From positions 1 through 64,000 of the forward strand of contig NZ_WMBB01000013.1 in the NCBI RefSeq assembly GCF_009708175.1: a stretch of 64,000 bases of DNA, given 5' to 3'. Below are positions 24,433-33,097 of the stretch, piece by piece. Made by a program: the position numbers and the translations under genes. This DNA is from Nocardia aurantiaca. GTDB taxonomy: Bacteria > Actinomycetota > Actinomycetes > Mycobacteriales > Mycobacteriaceae. The notes below the pieces were generated by a model, which saw only the letters and a list, made by a program, of their open reading frames with translations, was not told the origin of the DNA and ran no database searches. Each line of letters starts with the position of its first letter. The stretch's first letter is position 1.

Positions 24433-25344
24433 ATGACCGCCGCGGTCACGCTCGACCAGGAGACTTCAGGCGCCCGCCCCGCACGCCGCCCCTTCGCACC
24501 CGGCAGCCGCATGTGGGACGACGTCGGCCTGCTCACCTTCTCCCTCACCGCAGGCTCGGCCTTCCTGCTGCAGACCATGGAGCCGACCATCTCCGCCGTG
24601 GTCGACGAGCACTCGACCTTCCGCACCGACCCCATGGGCCGCGCCATGCGCAGCATCGCTTCGGTCATGATGTGGATCTACGGCGGCGACGAGGCCCTCG
24701 CCGAAGCCGACCGCCTGCGGAAACTGCACGCCGGTCTGAACACCACCGACGCCCAGGGCGTCAAACACCAGGCCCTGGCCTCCGCACCCTGGGCGTGGGT
24801 CCTGCACACCGGCGTCTTCGCCTTCACCGAAGGCAACAAGTACTTCTCCCGCGATAAGCTCACCGACGCCGACAAGGAGTCCTACTACCAGGAAACCGTG
24901 CAGCTCATGCGCAATTTCTCGGTGGCGCCCAAGGAGATTCCCGCGACCTACGCCGAGTGGGAGCCCTGGTTCCGGGATCAGGTCGAAAACCACCTCGTCG
25001 CAACTAATGTCGCCTATGACTATCTGCGGACGATCCGTAGGATCGCCCCGCCCGAGCAGATCCCCGCTCCCCTGCACCCGATCTGGCGCGCGGTGACCAA
25101 CCCCGTCGGCCGACTTCAGTACTTCTGCACCGTGGGCACCACCCCCGGCGTCATCCGCGACAGGCTGGGCCTGGAGTGGACCGCCAAAGACGAACGCGCC
25201 CTGCGTGTCCTGGGCTGGCTCATCGGCCGCACCGTCCCCCGCCTCCCCGAACGAGTCCGCTACTTCCCCATCGCCTACGAGGCCCGCCGCCTCGAGCGCG
25301 ACCGCGCCCGCCTCCGCAAGATGATCGACCTGCGGCCGGTGTGA
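24433..25344 (+). CDS. MpaB-like oxygenase (DUF2236), 303 aa
   Basis: A DUF2236 protein of the MpaB / latex-clearing-protein superfamily, heme b-dependent where characterised. SMWIYGGDEALAEADRLRKLH-like sequence (around 75-98) and the HTGVFAFTEGNKYF segment contain conserved family histidines; NVAYDYLRTIRRIAPP lies in the C-terminal half. There is no signal peptide. AAAGGAG is seven bases before the ATG. Its stop directly abuts that of the convergent GyrI-like gene with no spacer. The substrate is unknown. Confidence 0.82.
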   Translation: MTAAVTLDQETSGARPARRPFAPGSRMWDDVGLLTFSLTAGSAFLLQTMEPTISAVVDEHSTFRTDPMGRAMRSIASVMMWIYGGDEALAEADRLRKLHAGLNTTDAQGVKHQALASAPWAWVLHTGVFAFTEGNKYFSRDKLTDADKESYYQETVQLMRNFSVAPKEIPATYAEWEPWFRDQVENHLVATNVAYDYLRTIRRIAPPEQIPAPLHPIWRAVTNPVGRLQYFCTVGTTPGVIRDRLGLEWTAKDERALRVLGWLIGRTVPRLPERVRYFPIAYEARRLERDRARLRKMIDLRPV

Positions 25345-25932
25345 TCAGCCGCGCCGCACCGGATGACGCAGCACCGTCCGCATGGCGGCGTCTCGGGTCT
25401 TGCGTGGATCGGAGAGGTAGATCTCATGATGGCGGCCGTTCATGACCAAGCCGTGCTCGGTCATGAAGGCTTCCATGCGGGCCAGGGTCTCCGGCTCGGT
25501 GGCGTACGGGCCGCGGTGCATGACCTGGATGGACTCGCCCTCGGTGAGCTGTTCGAAGGCGGCTCCGGACACCATGTCCGCGGTCACCGATTCGGGCATG
25601 CGGATCATCATGGTCCAGTGCCATTCGTCACGCGGCACCTCGAGTGCGGGGCGGTCCGATTCGACCCACCACAGGCCCTCGAGCTTCGGCACCACGAAGT
25701 CGTTCCCGCCGGCCTTGGCGATCTTCTTCGCGCCGTAGGCGGCTCGGTAGAGGGTGGAGACGGCCTCGGTGTAGGCGTCGCCGAGAGGTGCGCCGACGCC
25801 GCTGACCGTCGCGTAGTTGCAGGTCTCGAAGGTGCGCAGGACCGGGTCGGCCGGAGCGTCGTAGTAGTGCTTGTCGGTTGTGGCGAGGTCCAGTTTCACG
25901 TCTTCTCCGTACGTCGAGGTCGGTTCGAGCAT
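25345..25932 (-). CDS. GyrI-like small-molecule-binding protein, 195 aa
   Basis: A free-standing GyrI-like (SOUL/GyrI superfamily) domain, without the AraC or MerR DNA-binding part often fused to it. FVVPKLEGLWWVESDRPAL and WHWTMMIRMPESVT belong to the ligand-binding core. IQVMHRGPYATEPETLARME is the signature near the end, followed by HHEIYLSDPRKT. Such proteins bind or hydrolyse small hydrophobic compounds. Its stop codon abuts that of the MpaB-like gene. The ATG at 25932 is chosen from domain fit. Confidence 0.85.
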   Translation of the reverse strand: MLEPTSTYGEDVKLDLATTDKHYYDAPADPVLRTFETCNYATVSGVGAPLGDAYTEAVSTLYRAAYGAKKIAKAGGNDFVVPKLEGLWWVESDRPALEVPRDEWHWTMMIRMPESVTADMVSGAAFEQLTEGESIQVMHRGPYATEPETLARMEAFMTEHGLVMNGRHHEIYLSDPRKTRDAAMRTVLRHPVRRG

Positions 25933-26052
25933 GCGGTCTCCCGTCGCGGGAGGGTCAAACCCGACGCGGTGTGGCGACGGAAATCGGACCGTGCACCCCG
26001 GTTCCTGGGGCTGGTTCACGGCGGACGCAACCGCCAAGGTCACTATGTGATC

Positions 26053-27702
26053 ATGCGGATGGTGTTGTGGCGCGCCTTGATCGGCGTGCTGCTGGTGGTG
26101 GGGACTGTGGCGGTACCGGGGCGGGCGGCGGCCGATCCGCAGTATCAATGGCACGAGGAGTTCATCACCGCGCCGGACGGAACGCGGCTGCACGCGGATG
26201 TGCTGCGGCCGGCGGGAGTCGCCGATGACGTGCGGACGCCGGTGATCATGACCGTGAGCCCGTACCGGGCGCATCTGATGCGGTTGAGCGAACCGCGGAT
26301 CAAGGGCGGGCCGTCCACCGAGGATCTGCCCGTCTCCCTGTTCCTGCAGGCCGGATACACCTACGTGATCGTGGACCTGCGCGGCTTCGGCGGCTCCAAT
26401 GGCTGCCCGGACTTCGGCGGGCCGGGTGAGCGGTCCGATGTGAAGTCCGCGGTGGAATGGGCTGCGGCACAGCCGTGGTCGACCGGGCGGGTGGGGCTGA
26501 TCGGCACATCCTACGAGGGCTGGACCGGGCTCATGGGTCTGGCCGAGAAGCCCGCGGGGCTGGCGGCGGTGGCGTCCTTCGAGCCGGTCGTGGATCCCTA
26601 CGCCTACCTGTACATGCAGGGCACGGCCTGGAAGTTCTCACTCAAGCCGATCAGTGAGAACGGTTTCCGGCCGGGCGATTTCGCGGGGTTCGAGCACCTG
26701 CTCATCGCGTCCACACCCGCGTATCCCACCGATTCGGCCGAGTACAAGGCGAACACCTCGAGTATCGATCCCGCCTGCTATCAGCACTACATCGCCGAAA
26801 CCACCAACCACGACGCCACCTCCGCGTTCTGGCGGGACCGGGATCTGGTGGAGAAGTTGCGCGGCAACACCATTCCGCTGTTCCTCGGCCAGGGGTTCGT
26901 CGACTACAACACCCGCGCGGACCGCGTCTTCCAGCTGTGGAACGAGCTCGGCCCGGGTGAGCACAAGGCGTGGTTCGGGCAGTGGGGTCATCGCGACTGC
27001 ATCGAGAAATGCGGTGCGCCGCAATTCGCCTCGGAACTGCTGGCATTCTTCGACAAGCAGGTGGCGGGCAAGGATGTGACCGTGCCCGGCCCGCGCATCA
27101 CCGTCGGCCAGTTCGACGGGAAGTGGCGGTCGGAGACCGCGTGGCCGCCCGCCGACAGCCGGGCCCTCGACATCGGCCTGCGCACCGGGCGCTATACCGA
27201 CCGCGGCCTGATTCCCGGTGCGGACCGCGAGATCTGGACCGTCTCCCAGCCCCTCGACCAGGACCAGCACCTCTCCGGCGCGCCGACCGCCACTCTCGAT
27301 CTGGACGGGCCGGCCGCGGCCTCCGTCACCGTCGAGGTCTACGACATCGCCCCCGACGATCGGGCGACCGTCATCACCCGCGGTATCGCTCCGGTCGCCC
27401 CGACCGCCCAGGTGCGCCTGCTGGCCCAGGACTGGCCCATCCCCGCGGGCCACCGCATCGGCATTCGCGTCACCGACGTGGTCGACGACGTCTGGGCGCA
27501 CCCGCCGGCCTTCGCGCCGGTCACCGTCGCCTCGGCCCAGATACACCTGCCGCTGCTCGCCGCGGTCCGCACTCCGGACCTCCCCGGCGACCTGAGCGAG
27601 GCCATCCCCAAGTGGCGAAACGAGAAGTCCGTCTCCCTCTCCCCCGATGTGGTGAACAATGCCACTGTGACCGTGAACTTCCCTCCCAGGTCCGCTGGAT
27701 AG
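26053..27702 (+). CDS. Secreted CocE/NonD-family hydrolase (S15-like), about 549 aa
   Basis: An exported serine hydrolase. The signal peptide is clear (VLWRALIGVLLVVGTVAVPG, then RAAAD). The alpha/beta-hydrolase domain has the nucleophile motif GTSYEGWTGL, with EPVVDPYAYLYMQGTAW typical of the CocE/X-Pro dipeptidyl peptidase group. FGQWGHRDC carries the histidine. The C-terminal third is the jelly-roll X-Pro domain (TVSQPLDQDQHLSGAPTA). The start could be ATG 26053 or 26059. Acyl esters or amides are likely substrates. The M20 peptidase starts five bases after it, so both probably share a transcript. Confidence 0.88.
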   Translation: MRMVLWRALIGVLLVVGTVAVPGRAAADPQYQWHEEFITAPDGTRLHADVLRPAGVADDVRTPVIMTVSPYRAHLMRLSEPRIKGGPSTEDLPVSLFLQAGYTYVIVDLRGFGGSNGCPDFGGPGERSDVKSAVEWAAAQPWSTGRVGLIGTSYEGWTGLMGLAEKPAGLAAVASFEPVVDPYAYLYMQGTAWKFSLKPISENGFRPGDFAGFEHLLIASTPAYPTDSAEYKANTSSIDPACYQHYIAETTNHDATSAFWRDRDLVEKLRGNTIPLFLGQGFVDYNTRADRVFQLWNELGPGEHKAWFGQWGHRDCIEKCGAPQFASELLAFFDKQVAGKDVTVPGPRITVGQFDGKWRSETAWPPADSRALDIGLRTGRYTDRGLIPGADREIWTVSQPLDQDQHLSGAPTATLDLDGPAAASVTVEVYDIAPDDRATVITRGIAPVAPTAQVRLLAQDWPIPAGHRIGIRVTDVVDDVWAHPPAFAPVTVASAQIHLPLLAAVRTPDLPGDLSEAIPKWRNEKSVSLSPDVVNNATVTVNFPPRSAG

Positions 27703-27706
27703 GCCC

Positions 27707-29308
27707 ATGACCAGCACCGCGCCGACCGACACCCTTATCGTCGACGATGCCACCGCCGAGCGGCTGGCCGCGGCGCTGCGTTGCCGAACCATCTCCCACG
27801 AGGACCTCGACCGCATCGACCTCACCGAGTTCGACCGCCTCACCATCCATCTCGAACACTCGTTCCCCCTGGTCCACACCCACCTCACCTGGGAAACCTT
27901 CGGCCACAGCCGCCTGTACCGCTGGGCGGGCAGCGGGTCGGCCGCTGCCGGGACCTCCGGTCGAACGAGTCTCGAATCGGGATCCGGCCTCGCATCCCCG
28001 ACGCCGGTGGCTCGCACGGCCGCCGCGGGCCCGTCGGCGAACGCTCCCGGCACGGAACGGGAGCGGGACATCGCCGACGTCCGGCCGGGTGCTGTCGCGG
28101 CGGCCGACGGCTCGAGCTCGGCGACGCGGTCGACGGATGAAGCGCGTCCGGTGGCAGGCGATCGGAGCGGGACGCGCGGCGAGGCGGTGGCGGCGATTCT
28201 GCTGGCGCACATGGATGTCGTGCCGGTGGACGACCCGGAGGGATGGACGCATCCACCGTTCGCCGGGGTGGTGGATGACGAATTCATCTGGGGCCGTGGG
28301 GCGATCGATGACAAGAGCCGGGTGCTGGCCATCCTGGAGGCGGTCGAGCAGGCCCTGCGTGAGGGTGTACGGCCCTGCGAGACCGTGTATCTCGCGTTCG
28401 GGCATGACGAAGAGATTTTCGGGGCCGCGGGCGCCGGGCGCATGGCGGCGCGGCTGCGGTCAGCCGGGGTGCGGGCGCGGCTGCTGGTGGACGAGGGCGG
28501 GGTGATCACCACGGGGGTGGCGGACGGGATCGATGTGCCGGTCGCCACGATCATGGTGGGCGAGAAGGGGTTCGCCACCGTCCGGCTGGCGGTGACGGAG
28601 GTGGGCGGGCATTCGTCCATGCCGGGACGGCAGACGGCGGTGGGGCGGCTGGCGCGGGCGGTGGCGCGGATTCAGGATCATCCGTTCCCGCTGCGACTGA
28701 CCCCGGTGGCCGTCGACATGCTCACGCGGGTGCGGGAATTCATGTCCGAGCCGCGCCGGACCCTGCTCGGGCTGCTGAACGTGGCGGGACCGGTCGCCGC
28801 GCGGGTGCTGGCGGCCCGGCCGCAGACCGAGGCGCTGGTGCGGACCACCACCGCGCCGACCATGATCAGCGGCGGGGTGAAACCCAATGTGCTGCCGCAG
28901 CGAGCCGAGGCCTTCGTGAATTTCCGTATCCTGCCGGGTGATTCGGTGGCAGACGTGCTGACCCACTGCCGGAAGGTGGTGCGGGACAAGGGCATGTCCA
29001 TCGAACTGGACGGCATCACCTCGGAGCCGTCGATCGATCCGTCCGCGGGACCGGACTTCGATCTCGTGGCCGCCATCGCTCGCGAGCTGGTGCCGGGCAT
29101 CGCCGTCACGGTCGGCGTCGTGCCCGGTGCGACCGACTCCCGCTACTACGATGATCTGGCCGACACCCGCTGCAATTTCGCCCCGATCATCCTGAACGCC
29201 GCCGACCTGGAACGCATCCACGGCACCGATGAACGCATCTCCCGCGCCGACTTCGCCCGATTGATCCGATTCAACCGCCTCCTGCTCGACCGTCTCGCCC
29301 GCCCCTGA
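27707..29308 (+). CDS. M20 metallopeptidase, PM20D1/carboxypeptidase S-like, with a low-complexity insert, 533 aa
   Basis: A dizinc peptidase/amidase of family M20. ILLAHMDVVPVDDPEGWTHP has the first metal histidine, GRGAIDDKS the bridging aspartate, and FGHDEEIFG the catalytic glutamate. KPNVLPQRAEAFVNFRILPG is the dimerisation part. The PM20D1 branch hydrolyses or makes N-acyl amino acids in animals; the role here is unknown. Residues about 80-165 are an Ala/Ser/Gly/Thr-rich stretch inserted between YRWAG and ILLAHMD, where homologues as I remember them have only a few residues. It starts five bases after the secreted hydrolase. Confidence 0.85.
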   Translation: MTSTAPTDTLIVDDATAERLAAALRCRTISHEDLDRIDLTEFDRLTIHLEHSFPLVHTHLTWETFGHSRLYRWAGSGSAAAGTSGRTSLESGSGLASPTPVARTAAAGPSANAPGTERERDIADVRPGAVAAADGSSSATRSTDEARPVAGDRSGTRGEAVAAILLAHMDVVPVDDPEGWTHPPFAGVVDDEFIWGRGAIDDKSRVLAILEAVEQALREGVRPCETVYLAFGHDEEIFGAAGAGRMAARLRSAGVRARLLVDEGGVITTGVADGIDVPVATIMVGEKGFATVRLAVTEVGGHSSMPGRQTAVGRLARAVARIQDHPFPLRLTPVAVDMLTRVREFMSEPRRTLLGLLNVAGPVAARVLAARPQTEALVRTTTAPTMISGGVKPNVLPQRAEAFVNFRILPGDSVADVLTHCRKVVRDKGMSIELDGITSEPSIDPSAGPDFDLVAAIARELVPGIAVTVGVVPGATDSRYYDDLADTRCNFAPIILNAADLERIHGTDERISRADFARLIRFNRLLLDRLARP

Positions 29309-29467
29309 CCGCGGTAACCGTCCCACCACGCCGATCCGCCCGTCCGGTCCCGCACTGCGGCGACTACGCGAGAATGACTCCGCCGATCAGCGACATTTCG
29401 GGCGCACACCGGTGTGCGCGGGCGTACCCTCCGGCAACGTGACGACCTCGATCCGAAGGGAGCGGCC

Positions 29468-30307
29468 ATGACCCGCACTGAGAACGGTGATTTCCAAGGC
29501 GCGGGAGGTCGCGTGTTCTGGCAGGCGTGGCTGCCCGACGGCGAACCCCGCGCCGTGGCCGTGATCGTGCACGGTTACGCCGAGCACTCGGGCCGGTACG
29601 CGCATGTCGCCGAGCGGTTGACCGAATCCGGGTTCGCCGTCTACGCCCTGGACCACACCGGGCACGGGAAGTCGGAGGGCGCGCGAGCGAATGTCGGCTC
29701 GCTGGACGCCGCCGCCGACAATGTGCGCACCATGCTCGCCACCGCCACCGGCCGCCACCCGGGCCTGCCGAGCTTCCTCATCGGCCACAGCATGGGTGGT
29801 CTCACCACCGCCTATCTGGCTACCCGGGATCAGCCGGAGGTGACCGGCATCGTGCTGTCGGGTCCGGCCATCGACATCGAGGCGGGCAACGCCGTGCAGC
29901 GCCTGGCCGCGCCGCTGGTGTCGAAGTATCTGCCGAATCTGCCGGTGGTGAAGCTGGATTCGAAGCTGGTGAGCCGTGATCCCGAGGTGGTGTGCGCCTA
30001 CGACGAGGATCCGCTGGTGCATCACGGCGGCGTCCCGGCCCGCACCGCGGGTGAGATGCTGCGCGCGGGCGAATTCGTGAAGTCGCATCTGGACCGCCTG
30101 ACCACACCATTGCTGGTACAGCACGGGACCTCCGACGGCCTGGCCTCGCCGACCGGCAGCGACCTGCTGGAAAAGAACGCCGCGTCCGAGGACAAGACGG
30201 TCATCCGCTATGACGGCCTCTACCACGAGATCTACAACGAGCCCGAGCAGGACAAGGTGCTCACCGACCTGGTGAGCTGGCTCGAGGCGCGCCTGCCGAA
30301 CGCGTAG
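29468..30307 (+). CDS. Monoacylglycerol lipase, alpha/beta hydrolase, 279 aa
   Basis: A cytosolic or membrane-associated monoglyceride lipase (Rv0183 type). VIVHGYAEHSGRYAHVAERL provides the HG oxyanion motif with the characteristic Y-A-E-H. DHTGHGKSEG follows. The serine is in GHSMGG, the acid in HGTSDGLASP and the histidine in GLYHEIYNE. A lid region lies around residues 140-190. GAAGGGAG lies upstream of the ATG at 29468. It releases fatty acids from monoacylglycerols in lipid turnover. A hairpin follows the gene. Confidence 0.9.
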   Translation: MTRTENGDFQGAGGRVFWQAWLPDGEPRAVAVIVHGYAEHSGRYAHVAERLTESGFAVYALDHTGHGKSEGARANVGSLDAAADNVRTMLATATGRHPGLPSFLIGHSMGGLTTAYLATRDQPEVTGIVLSGPAIDIEAGNAVQRLAAPLVSKYLPNLPVVKLDSKLVSRDPEVVCAYDEDPLVHHGGVPARTAGEMLRAGEFVKSHLDRLTTPLLVQHGTSDGLASPTGSDLLEKNAASEDKTVIRYDGLYHEIYNEPEQDKVLTDLVSWLEARLPNA

Positions 30308-30329
30308 CGGCGCTCACCCGTAGGTCGCC

Positions 30330-30363
30330 GGACCGGCGACCCCGATGGCGAGGACGCCGGTCC
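30330..30363 (+). terminator. Hairpin after the lipase gene
   Basis: Nine-bp stem (GGACCGGCG at 30330-30338 with 30355-30363) and a 16-base loop, 22 bases after the stop. Moderately convincing. Confidence 0.5.
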
Positions 30364-30504
30364 GGAAGGTTCCAGGCGCACGAATCCGCTGGCGCCGTTC
30401 GCGTTCGCAACGACAGCGCGAACGAAGCACCGCGCGCCGCCCGCGACACGCAACCCGGAAAATCAGCTGAGGCCGCCCCCGAATCCGTGGCACAGTCGAG
30501 GATC

Positions 30505-31326
30505 ATGAGCGACTACCGCCGCCTCAACCGGGCCAACTGGGACGATCGCGCGCCCCTGCACGCCGGTTCCGGCGACTACGCCCTGGACAGTTTCCGGACC
30601 GACCCGTCCCACCTGAGCCATGTCGTCCGCTTCGACCAGCCGCGCCTCGGCGACATCCGCGGCCTGGACGCGGTGCATTTGCAATGCCACATCGGCACCG
30701 ACACGCTCTCACTGGCCCGACTCGGCGCGACCATGACCGGCCTCGACTTCTCCCCCGCCTCCCTCACCGAGGCGCGCAAGCTCGCTGAATCCACCTCCAC
30801 CCCCATCGATTTCGTCGAGGCCGATCTCTACGACGCCGTATCCGCGCTGGGCGCGGCGCGATTCGATCTCGTCTACACCGGGATCGGGGCGCTGTGCTGG
30901 TTGCCGGACATCCGCCGCTGGGCCGAGACCGTGGCCGCCCTGCTGCGGCCGGGCGGCCGCCTGTTCCTCCGCGAGGGCCATCCCGTCCTCTGGTCGATCG
31001 ACGAGACCCGCACCGATGCCCTCACCATCGGCTACCCGTACTTCGAAACCGCCGACCCGATCGTCTTCACCGGCGAATCCACGTACGCGGAAACCGATTC
31101 CGCCATTACGAACACCACCACCAACGAGTGGAATCACGGCCTGGGCGAAATCGTCGAAGCCCTCCTGCAGGCCGACCTCACCCTCACCCAACTTCTCGAA
31201 CACGACAGCGTCCCGTGGGAACCACTCCCCGGCCGCATGGTGTGTGGCGAAGACCACGAATGGCGACTCATCGACCATCCCGAACGCCTCCCCCTCACCT
31301 ACACCCTGCAAGCCCGCAAGCCCTGA
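30505..31326 (+). CDS. Class I SAM-dependent methyltransferase, about 273 aa
   Basis: A Rossmann-fold methyltransferase. VHLQCHIGTDTLSLARLGA is the SAM-binding motif I (with a CHIG variant), GLDFSPASLTEARKLA is motif II, and VEADLYDAV and FDLVYTGIGALCWLPDI follow. The second half is the methyltransferase-11/25 type tail. The substrate is unknown. The ATG at 30505 is preferred to the GTG at 30487 because the family begins with DYRRLNRANWDDRA. Confidence 0.88.
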   Translation: MSDYRRLNRANWDDRAPLHAGSGDYALDSFRTDPSHLSHVVRFDQPRLGDIRGLDAVHLQCHIGTDTLSLARLGATMTGLDFSPASLTEARKLAESTSTPIDFVEADLYDAVSALGAARFDLVYTGIGALCWLPDIRRWAETVAALLRPGGRLFLREGHPVLWSIDETRTDALTIGYPYFETADPIVFTGESTYAETDSAITNTTTNEWNHGLGEIVEALLQADLTLTQLLEHDSVPWEPLPGRMVCGEDHEWRLIDHPERLPLTYTLQARKP

Positions 31327-31595
31327 GGCGCGAAAGGCCCGCGCCGGGATCCGGCGGTGGCAGATCTGCGCCACATGGTGGTCGGGGCCGGTTCGCGCCG
31401 TAGGGCTTCGAACCGAACGGAACCCGCCCGGCGCTTCCTGGGCTGGACCGTGGGCCGGCACCGGTATATCGGCTGACGGCAACGGAAGTCAGCGGCGCGA
31501 GTGCGACCGAATCACTCCCGACGCGCGGGCGTGGAACCCACGGCTCGCGTCCGGCGTCCAAGCGTGCAGAGAGACCGGGCGATGGGAGGACGCCG

Positions 31596-32825
31596 ATGGA
31601 ACCGGAAGCCTTGCGGCGCAGGGCGCGACTGAGCCAATCGGGAGCCGAGCATGAGCAGTCGCGGATTGCCGTGCGGGGGATCGACCCGGATTACATCCGG
31701 CAGTTGGAGCATTTCGCGCGATTCTCGCACCAGCAGATCCATGACCGGGTTCAGGCGATGGACCCCGGCGCGATGCACAGCGCGGCCCAGATCTGGATCA
31801 GCATCGCGAACAGCATGTTCGGGGCCCTGAGCGCCCTGCACGCCACCGTGCAGAACGCCCTCTCCGCTGGCATGTCGGGCCATATCGCCGACGCCGCCGA
31901 GGCAGCCGCCCGCCAATTCGTCCGCGACGCGACCGACGTGGCGGAGATCGCTCACAGCACCGGCCACCGAGTGATCGCCGCCGCCTACGGCGCCGAAGCC
32001 GTCCGGAACACGGTGCCGCCACCGGTGACCCACGGCGCCGCCAAGGCCGCGAACGAGCAATACCAGCTCGCACTGGCAGCCCTCGACGCCAACTACGTCC
32101 CGATCTACCCGCCCGCGGGAGCGGGAATCCCCGCCTTCTTCGAGGTCATGACTCCCGGCAATACCGATGCCACAGCCGAGAACCGCAGCGGCGCAGCCGA
32201 TTCCGGAGGGAATCCACCCGCGCCGGACACCTCGCCACTTCGAACCCCGTCGGCCTCCGATACCCAGGCCGCGCCTGGCGGCGTCCACGATCCCGCAGCG
32301 GCCACCAATCCGGCCGCTGCGCAAGCCATTCCAGGAACAGCTGCCCGAACCGATGTCCGAAACCCGGCCGACCTGAACCGCCCGTCCTGGGACCGGCAGC
32401 GCTCGGAAACCCCACAGCCCACCGACATCGAAACCGGGCCCGCCACCACAACACCCCCCGGCCGCCCCTTCGTCCCGCCCATTCGCCCGACGACCCCGTT
32501 CTCACCCCGCCCGGCCCCCGCCGCCCCCGACCCCGGCCGCAGCTTCCCCGGCCCGCCCGACCCCGAACTCTCCACCCAGCCGAAACGACTCGAATCCCCC
32601 GACGGCGCCGGACCCCTCGGCGCCGGAGCCCCCGCGGGAATGTTCGCCCCGGGCGCCCGCGCCGCCGCCGACCCCGATTCCGCCCACCGCACCCCACCTT
32701 GGCTGATCCGCAACCGCGAGGACGAACTCCTCGGCACCCCGCTCCCCCATCTCCCAGCCACCCTCGGAGCCGAATTCCCCGCAGCCCGAAACGATCTCAT
32801 GGTGCCGCCCGACGACCTCGGCTGA
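31596..32825 (+). CDS. ESX/PPE-like protein with WXG100-type helical N terminus and Pro-rich C terminus, 409 aa
   Basis: The first 170 residues are helical: AAQIWISIANSMFGALSALH supplies a W-x-x-(G-like) turn, followed by a long amphipathic helix (AAEAAARQFVRDATDVAEIA) and EAVRNTVP. This resembles the PPE/WXG100 substrates of type VII secretion. From about residue 185 the chain is disordered and rich in Pro, Ala, Thr and Gly. No signal peptide is present, as expected for ESX substrates. GGGAGGA lies six bases before the ATG. No ESX machinery genes are nearby. The function is unknown; partner or substrate of an ESX system is an inference. Confidence 0.6.
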   Translation: MEPEALRRRARLSQSGAEHEQSRIAVRGIDPDYIRQLEHFARFSHQQIHDRVQAMDPGAMHSAAQIWISIANSMFGALSALHATVQNALSAGMSGHIADAAEAAARQFVRDATDVAEIAHSTGHRVIAAAYGAEAVRNTVPPPVTHGAAKAANEQYQLALAALDANYVPIYPPAGAGIPAFFEVMTPGNTDATAENRSGAADSGGNPPAPDTSPLRTPSASDTQAAPGGVHDPAAATNPAAAQAIPGTAARTDVRNPADLNRPSWDRQRSETPQPTDIETGPATTTPPGRPFVPPIRPTTPFSPRPAPAAPDPGRSFPGPPDPELSTQPKRLESPDGAGPLGAGAPAGMFAPGARAAADPDSAHRTPPWLIRNREDELLGTPLPHLPATLGAEFPAARNDLMVPPDDLG

Positions 32826-33061
32826 TCGGCGATGTCCTTGCCGCCACGCAGACGACGTCGGCCGGGTCGCTCACCGTCCGGCGGCTCGAACAGACCAGGA
32901 TTCGTACCCGGCGGCTCCACGCTTGGCGCCCGAACGAGACAGGAGCTCTCCGGTGACGTGGGTCCAGCGCCCGGTCCGGCCGCCCGGCACGCTCTCCACG
33001 GCATCCATGGACCTGTGGACATCGGCCGACCGAGCTCGGCCGGTCCCGGTATCGGGACCTC

Positions 33062-33086
33062 CGGGGCGAGAAGAGATCTCGCCCCG
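33062..33086. terminator. Hairpin between convergent genes
   Basis: A perfect 9-bp stem (CGGGGCGAG 33062-33070 with 33078-33086), seven-base loop, just beyond the minus-strand glnE stop. It can end glnE transcription. The rest of 32826-33097 shows no gene. Confidence 0.6.
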
Positions 33087-33097
33087 TTCGGCGTGTG

